Part shown: piece after piece, positions 21,471 to 24,687 of the stretch
Layout: each line of letters starts with the position of its first letter
Position numbering within the stretch: the first letter of the stretch is position 1
Origin: JANLSE01 sp038214135
Lineage (GTDB): Bacteria; Chloroflexota; Chloroflexia; Chloroflexales; Roseiflexaceae
DNA: 24,687 bases
Assembly (NCBI GenBank): GCA_038214135.1
Contig: JBBQSD010000095.1
Span: 1 to 24,687, forward strand
Reading direction: 5' to 3'
Notes under the pieces: model-generated
What the model saw: only the letters and a program-made list of their open reading frames with translations
Told to the model about the DNA's origin: nothing
The model's database searches: none
Made by a program: the position numbers and the translations under genes

Positions 21471-21487
21471 GGGCGTAGGCAACGCCT
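21471..21487. repeat. GGCGT/ACGCC palindrome
   Basis: ggcgt-aggca-acgcc (21472-21486) resembles in composition the gggcgtat palindromes at 11945 and 12008, but lies upstream of a promoter rather than at a gene end. Confidence 0.35.
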
Positions 21488-21526
21488 GTTGGTATTATAC
21501 TGAAGCCCTATGCAGAAGTGTTTGCC

Positions 21527-21554
21527 TTGACACGCACCACTCGTATGCTATAAT
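21527..21554 (+). promoter_or_regulatory. near-consensus promoter of the PPC-domain secreted protein
   Basis: TTGACA (21527-21532), a 16-base spacer and TATAAT (21549-21554) with TGC upstream. It has the same architecture and spacing as the microprotein promoter at 10601-10628. The expected leader is about 60 bases. Confidence 0.8.
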
Positions 21555-21621
21555 CGAAGAACCCTTTCAAGTGAGATTAATTGCGCCCTCTGCAAGCGCT
21601 TAGTGCTAGGACTGTGCTACC

Positions 21622-23958
21622 GTGAGACGATTGCACATCTGGTCCCGAATCCGTGCGCTATTGCTTGCGCTGACGTTGACGATAACCAGCATTCTCGTAC
21701 CCCAGCGCATCCATGCAGCTGGTGAGATCAGTTGGAGTGTCGCCCAGATCCCCCTGACCCAGACATTGCAGACACCACTCAAAACCAGTATTACTACAAC
21801 GTCGATCACACTCACAAACGCCGCTGCACCAACCGGGCGTCCAGGGACGTACCGAATTACCTTTCCCAACCTCCCTGGCGGATGGACAGGCACCACAACG
21901 CTTCAGAATCCGTTTCAACTGGCGGCTGGGCAGGCAGTTGCGCTAAGCATCAAGATCGACATTCCGGATAACGCGACACCAGGAAAATATGTTATCACCA
22001 TCCGAGTGGCTGGTGATGATACGACGACCGCTGGTGTTTCTGCAGATACATTCATTGATCTGAATTTGAACCCGCCCGGTACCCCGCCCGTGCTTACCGG
22101 TACCTGCCCCGAGCCATCTGATCCGGGCGGCGATCAGGGCGGTGCAACCCTGATCCTCGTTGATAAAGAAGAGGGCCATGGCATATGTAACCGTGGCGAT
22201 GAGGATTGGTATAAGTTTGGTGCGTTGGGTGGCAAATACTATACTATCGATATCACTACGATGGACAAAGGGCTCGATCTTGCGCTGGAATTGTATGATG
22301 AGAACGGGAAGTTAATCGATGCTGACGATGATTTCCCGCGAACCGAAGATCCAACGCAATTACAGCAAAACTCGCGCCCGAAAATCCAATCGTTTCGAGC
22401 ACCAGTCAGCGGGTTCTATTACTTCCGGGTGCGCGATACGCTTGGGCTTGGTGGCGCTAACCTCACCTATCGTGTTGTGGTCAATGGCGAAGGGTATGGC
22501 AACCTGAACCCGCCGCCGGTTGCCTCGCTCTGCAACGATCTCTACGAGCCGGATGGGTTACCCGAGCAGGCCTCGACAATCAAGCCAAACGATACGCAGA
22601 AGACCCATCGGTTGTGCCCTGCCGGTGATGCCGATTGGATCAAGTTCTTTGCGCTGGCTGGTTATACCTACTTCATCTATACCGACTCGCGTGATAATGG
22701 CGCGCCAATTCCTGGTGCAGATCCGATCATGTTCTTGTTTAATCGCGATGGCCAGACGCTGATTGATTTCAATAATAATATTATTGGTGGCACAAGCTTG
22801 GATGCATCTGTCACCTTCCGCCCATCGGCTGATGGTATCTATTTCATCCAGATCAAGAATGTTGGCGATATTGGCGATATCAAGATCGTCTATAGCCTTA
22901 CCGTTAAAGCCTGCCCACCGGAACAGCTGGAATGTGGCCCGCCCGATATCGTCAAGCCGAAACCAGCGCCAGGGCAACCATTGGCTGGAGTTCCTGGCAG
23001 TGGGGTAGGCGCGCAGCAACCAGCACCTGTGCCGCAGGCACCACCTCAATTCCTTGATGCAACTGTTCCTGGTGCTAAACGCTCACAGATAACGCTGTCA
23101 CCAAGTACGCAGACAACCTTTGAACCAACGACACTGGCAAATACTCCGTCCGTTCAGCCGGTGAATGTCTCCGACCCAGCATTCGAGCAACTCTGGCAGC
23201 GCAGCGATCTGCCGATTATCCGGCAGCGCATTACGCGAGGCTGGCTGTGGGGGCCAACAGTTCGGCTTGCGCGAACAGAGAGTTATGCCCAGGCCAATGG
23301 GGGCTTACGCCAGGTGATGTATTTCGATAAAGGCCGCATGGAACTGAACAATCCTGCCGGAGATCGGAAATCAAACTGGTTTGTGAGTTCTGGCTTACTG
23401 GTACAAGAATTGATCAGCGGCCAGATACAGCTCGGTACTGCCGAATATGCAGCTCGTGGTTCTGCCGATCTTGCGATGGTTGGCGATATCAATGATCCGA
23501 GCGCGCCTACCTATGCGAGTTTGGCTGGGTTAACTGGCCGCGCCACTGATCGTACCGGGCAATCGGTTGACGAAACGCTCAATCGCGCTGGGCAAATTGG
23601 TTCCTATACTGGCTCAACTAGCGGCGACATGCGCTTCACGCATTTTGTTGGCGAAACCAGCCATAATATCCCGGCAGTCTTCTGGAATTACCTCAACTCG
23701 AGTGGAACAGTCTATACATCGAATAGCTACTATAACGATAAGCTGTTCGATTGGGTTGCAACTGTTGGCTACCCATTGAGTGAACCATACTGGACGCGTG
23801 TGCGGGTTGGCGGGATCGAGCGCGATGTGCTTGTTCAGGCATTCGAGCGACGCGTGCTAACATACACACCCGATAATGATCCAAACTGGCGCGTCCAGCT
23901 TGGCAATGTGGGCCGCCACTACTATCTGTGGCGCTATGGCGAAGAATTGCCAGGGTAA
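21622..23958 (+). CDS. secreted protein with two PPC domains and a C-terminal module of Chloroflexota type
   Basis: This 778-residue protein starts with a signal peptide (RIRALLLALTLTITSILV, likely cut after HAA at about residue 33). Next are an Ig-like beta domain (about 35-155) and two bacterial pre-peptidase C-terminal domains (about 160-285 and 305-430), each with the D-x-D-W-[YI]-K-F motif (GDEDWYKF, GDADWIKF) and a closing G-[FI]-Y-[YF]-[FI] strand. A Pro/Gln-rich linker (about 440-490) leads to a C-terminal module (about 520-778) with LWQRSDLPI, YFDKGRMELN, WFVSSGLLVQELISG and LTYTPDNDPNWRVQLGNVGRHYYLWRY. I recall this module from secreted proteins of this phylum. No peptidase domain is present; a surface-binding role is likely. 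The start is GTG at 21622, with only a distant AGGA upstream. Confidence 0.85.
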   Translation: MRRLHIWSRIRALLLALTLTITSILVPQRIHAAGEISWSVAQIPLTQTLQTPLKTSITTTSITLTNAAAPTGRPGTYRITFPNLPGGWTGTTTLQNPFQLAAGQAVALSIKIDIPDNATPGKYVITIRVAGDDTTTAGVSADTFIDLNLNPPGTPPVLTGTCPEPSDPGGDQGGATLILVDKEEGHGICNRGDEDWYKFGALGGKYYTIDITTMDKGLDLALELYDENGKLIDADDDFPRTEDPTQLQQNSRPKIQSFRAPVSGFYYFRVRDTLGLGGANLTYRVVVNGEGYGNLNPPPVASLCNDLYEPDGLPEQASTIKPNDTQKTHRLCPAGDADWIKFFALAGYTYFIYTDSRDNGAPIPGADPIMFLFNRDGQTLIDFNNNIIGGTSLDASVTFRPSADGIYFIQIKNVGDIGDIKIVYSLTVKACPPEQLECGPPDIVKPKPAPGQPLAGVPGSGVGAQQPAPVPQAPPQFLDATVPGAKRSQITLSPSTQTTFEPTTLANTPSVQPVNVSDPAFEQLWQRSDLPIIRQRITRGWLWGPTVRLARTESYAQANGGLRQVMYFDKGRMELNNPAGDRKSNWFVSSGLLVQELISGQIQLGTAEYAARGSADLAMVGDINDPSAPTYASLAGLTGRATDRTGQSVDETLNRAGQIGSYTGSTSGDMRFTHFVGETSHNIPAVFWNYLNSSGTVYTSNSYYNDKLFDWVATVGYPLSEPYWTRVRVGGIERDVLVQAFERRVLTYTPDNDPNWRVQLGNVGRHYYLWRYGEELPG

Positions 23959-23972
23959 GAGGTTTACTCCAC

Positions 23973-24012
23973 AACAAGACCCCAGGGATCAATTGATCCC
24001 TGGGGTCTTGTT
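23973..24012. terminator. 40-bp perfect palindrome, bidirectional terminator
   Basis: The sequence 23973-24012 is a perfect 40-base palindrome centred on aatt, with GC-rich arms containing gaccccagggatc. It starts 15 bases after the PPC gene stop and is followed by only a short T-containing tail (ttatg). It would form an 18-bp RNA hairpin from either strand between convergent genes. Confidence 0.8.
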
Positions 24013-24039
24013 ATGTGAAGGGTATAATGCGCTTGTTCC

Positions 24040-24082
24040 CCCTCACCCCTGCCCTCTCCCACGCCGAGGAGAGGAGTGAGGG
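24040..24082. repeat. interrupted inverted repeat at the end of the minus-strand gene
   Basis: ccctcac (24040-24046) pairs with gtgaggg (24076-24082), and cctctcc (24053-24059) with ggagagg (24068-24074). It lies 12 bases beyond the stop of the last gene. It looks like a dispersed intergenic repeat acting as that gene's 3' hairpin. Confidence 0.55.
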
Positions 24083-24093
24083 CCAAACCACCC

Positions 24094-24687
24094 CTACGGC
24101 AGGAATGGCACTGCCGGGCCAACCGTTGGTGTTAAATTGGCTGGCAGCACCGTACATATGATATTCACTGGTGTGCCGATGGTGTTCGCTGGTACGACAA
24201 CGGGATCATTGTTGTCCAATCGGAAGGTTTGGATGAGAAATGGCCGATCACTCAGCCGCTGGCGTACGGTCACTGGGTAGGTGCCTGGGCGTTCCTTACC
24301 AATCAACAGGCTGGTCTGGAAGCGTCCATCGGGGGCCACGCTCCCACCCGCAACCGCTCGGCGGCCAAAGAACAGCAGGTAGGGTTCGCGCGCTGGGCCA
24401 GAACCAGTAATAATCACCCGTACCCCTGCACGGCAATCATTGATCGTGAGTAGCTGCCCAATCGGCGCTGCCGTGGCAGTTGGTGGGAGAGTCGGTTGTG
24501 GTGCTGCCGTTGGAGGTGGCACATCTGTGGGCACAGCGGTTGGTGGCAGTGGCGGCAATGGCGTCAATGTTGGCACGGGCGTCAGCGTTGGCGGTACGGG
24601 TGTCAGCGTTGGCAGCGGTGTTGGCGATAGCACAAACACAGTCGCCACCGCAGTTCGTTGCACTCCAAACAAGGTCGATGCCTCAAC
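24094..24687 (-). CDS. Pro/Thr-linker secreted protein, 5' end outside the window
   Basis: The frame is open from the right edge to the stop at 24094, so the start lies beyond the window; a TTG at 24672 is only an internal codon. The visible part begins STLFGVQRTAVATVF, runs into a Pro/Thr/Leu/Val linker of about 55 residues built from PTLTPVP-like units, and ends in a beta-rich domain of about 120 residues (LLTINDCRAGVRVIITGSGP..., GRFQTSLLIGKERPGTYPVTVRQR, QTFRLDN). This domain has one Cys near its start and one near its end (ICTVLP) that could form a disulphide. The layout suggests a membrane-anchored or secreted protein with an Ig-like terminal domain. I do not recognise a specific family. 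Confidence 0.75.
   Translation of the reverse strand, partial: VEASTLFGVQRTAVATVFVLSPTPLPTLTPVPPTLTPVPTLTPLPPLPPTAVPTDVPPPTAAPQPTLPPTATAAPIGQLLTINDCRAGVRVIITGSGPAREPYLLFFGRRAVAGGSVAPDGRFQTSLLIGKERPGTYPVTVRQRLSDRPFLIQTFRLDNNDPVVVPANTIGTPVNIICTVLPANLTPTVGPAVPFLP

Noticed and set aside
1..24687. tRNA, rRNA, transposase or phage genes
   Set aside because: I looked for T-loop signatures, rRNA landmarks and transposase or integrase motifs on both strands and found none I could support.

Overview
The window looks like a chromosomal segment of a Chloroflexota bacterium, probably class Chloroflexia. Several things point there together: a soluble-adenylyl-cyclase-like regulator with tandem cyclase domains, secreted proteins with Pro/Thr linkers, a secreted-protein C-terminal module of a type I associate with this phylum, a COG4280-type membrane protein, and a pst operon with two pstB genes. 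I cannot assign a genus from sequence alone. I see no phage, transposase, CRISPR array, rRNA or tRNA.

Layout. Bases 1-2000 hold the 3' end of an unidentified gene, a membrane-anchored DUF6174-like protein, and a two-gene unit (COG4280-like polytopic membrane protein plus a small two-helix membrane protein). Bases 2105-7004 hold a complete minus-strand phosphate-uptake operon, pstS-pstC-pstA-pstB-pstB, with four-base overlap at pstC/pstA and a hairpin between pstS and pstC. No phoU, phoB or phoR gene is present. apaG follows (7351-7743, minus). It is divergent from an acetyl xylan esterase (7909-8883) that is preceded by a promoter and an intrinsic terminator, which looks like an attenuated leader. 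A membrane-tethered clan-A glycoside hydrolase comes next. Its stop codon overlaps a near-consensus promoter for a 63-residue Cys-rich zinc-ribbon-like microprotein, followed by a structured untranslated stretch and a strong terminator. Then come an ECF-like sigma factor, an MGDG-synthase-family glycosyltransferase (minus), and a roughly 1,476-residue protein joining two cyclase domains, an NTPase, TPRs and a full peptide-binding (SBP_bac_5) domain. The right end carries a secreted beta-helix protein (minus), a class-IV-like histone deacetylase homologue (minus), a disordered Arg-rich protein with a 30-bp tandem repeat (minus), a secreted protein with two PPC domains, and the 5'-truncated end of another Pro/Thr-linker secreted protein.

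How it fits together. Several genes concern the cell surface and carbohydrate or phosphate acquisition (Pst, esterase, glycoside hydrolase, glycolipid glycosyltransferase, three secreted proteins). Regulation is represented by the sigma factor, the cyclase fusion and possibly the zinc-ribbon microprotein. The genes are mostly single transcription units separated by palindromes. Convergent gene pairs tend to carry one hairpin per gene, each a few bases from the stop codon.

Most interesting items: the cyclase-NTPase-TPR-SBP fusion without a signal peptide, read here as a cytoplasmic peptide-sensing cyclase; the promoter/RBS-supported zinc-ribbon microprotein and its structured 3' RNA; the esterase leader attenuator; and the dense set of 3'-end palindromes.
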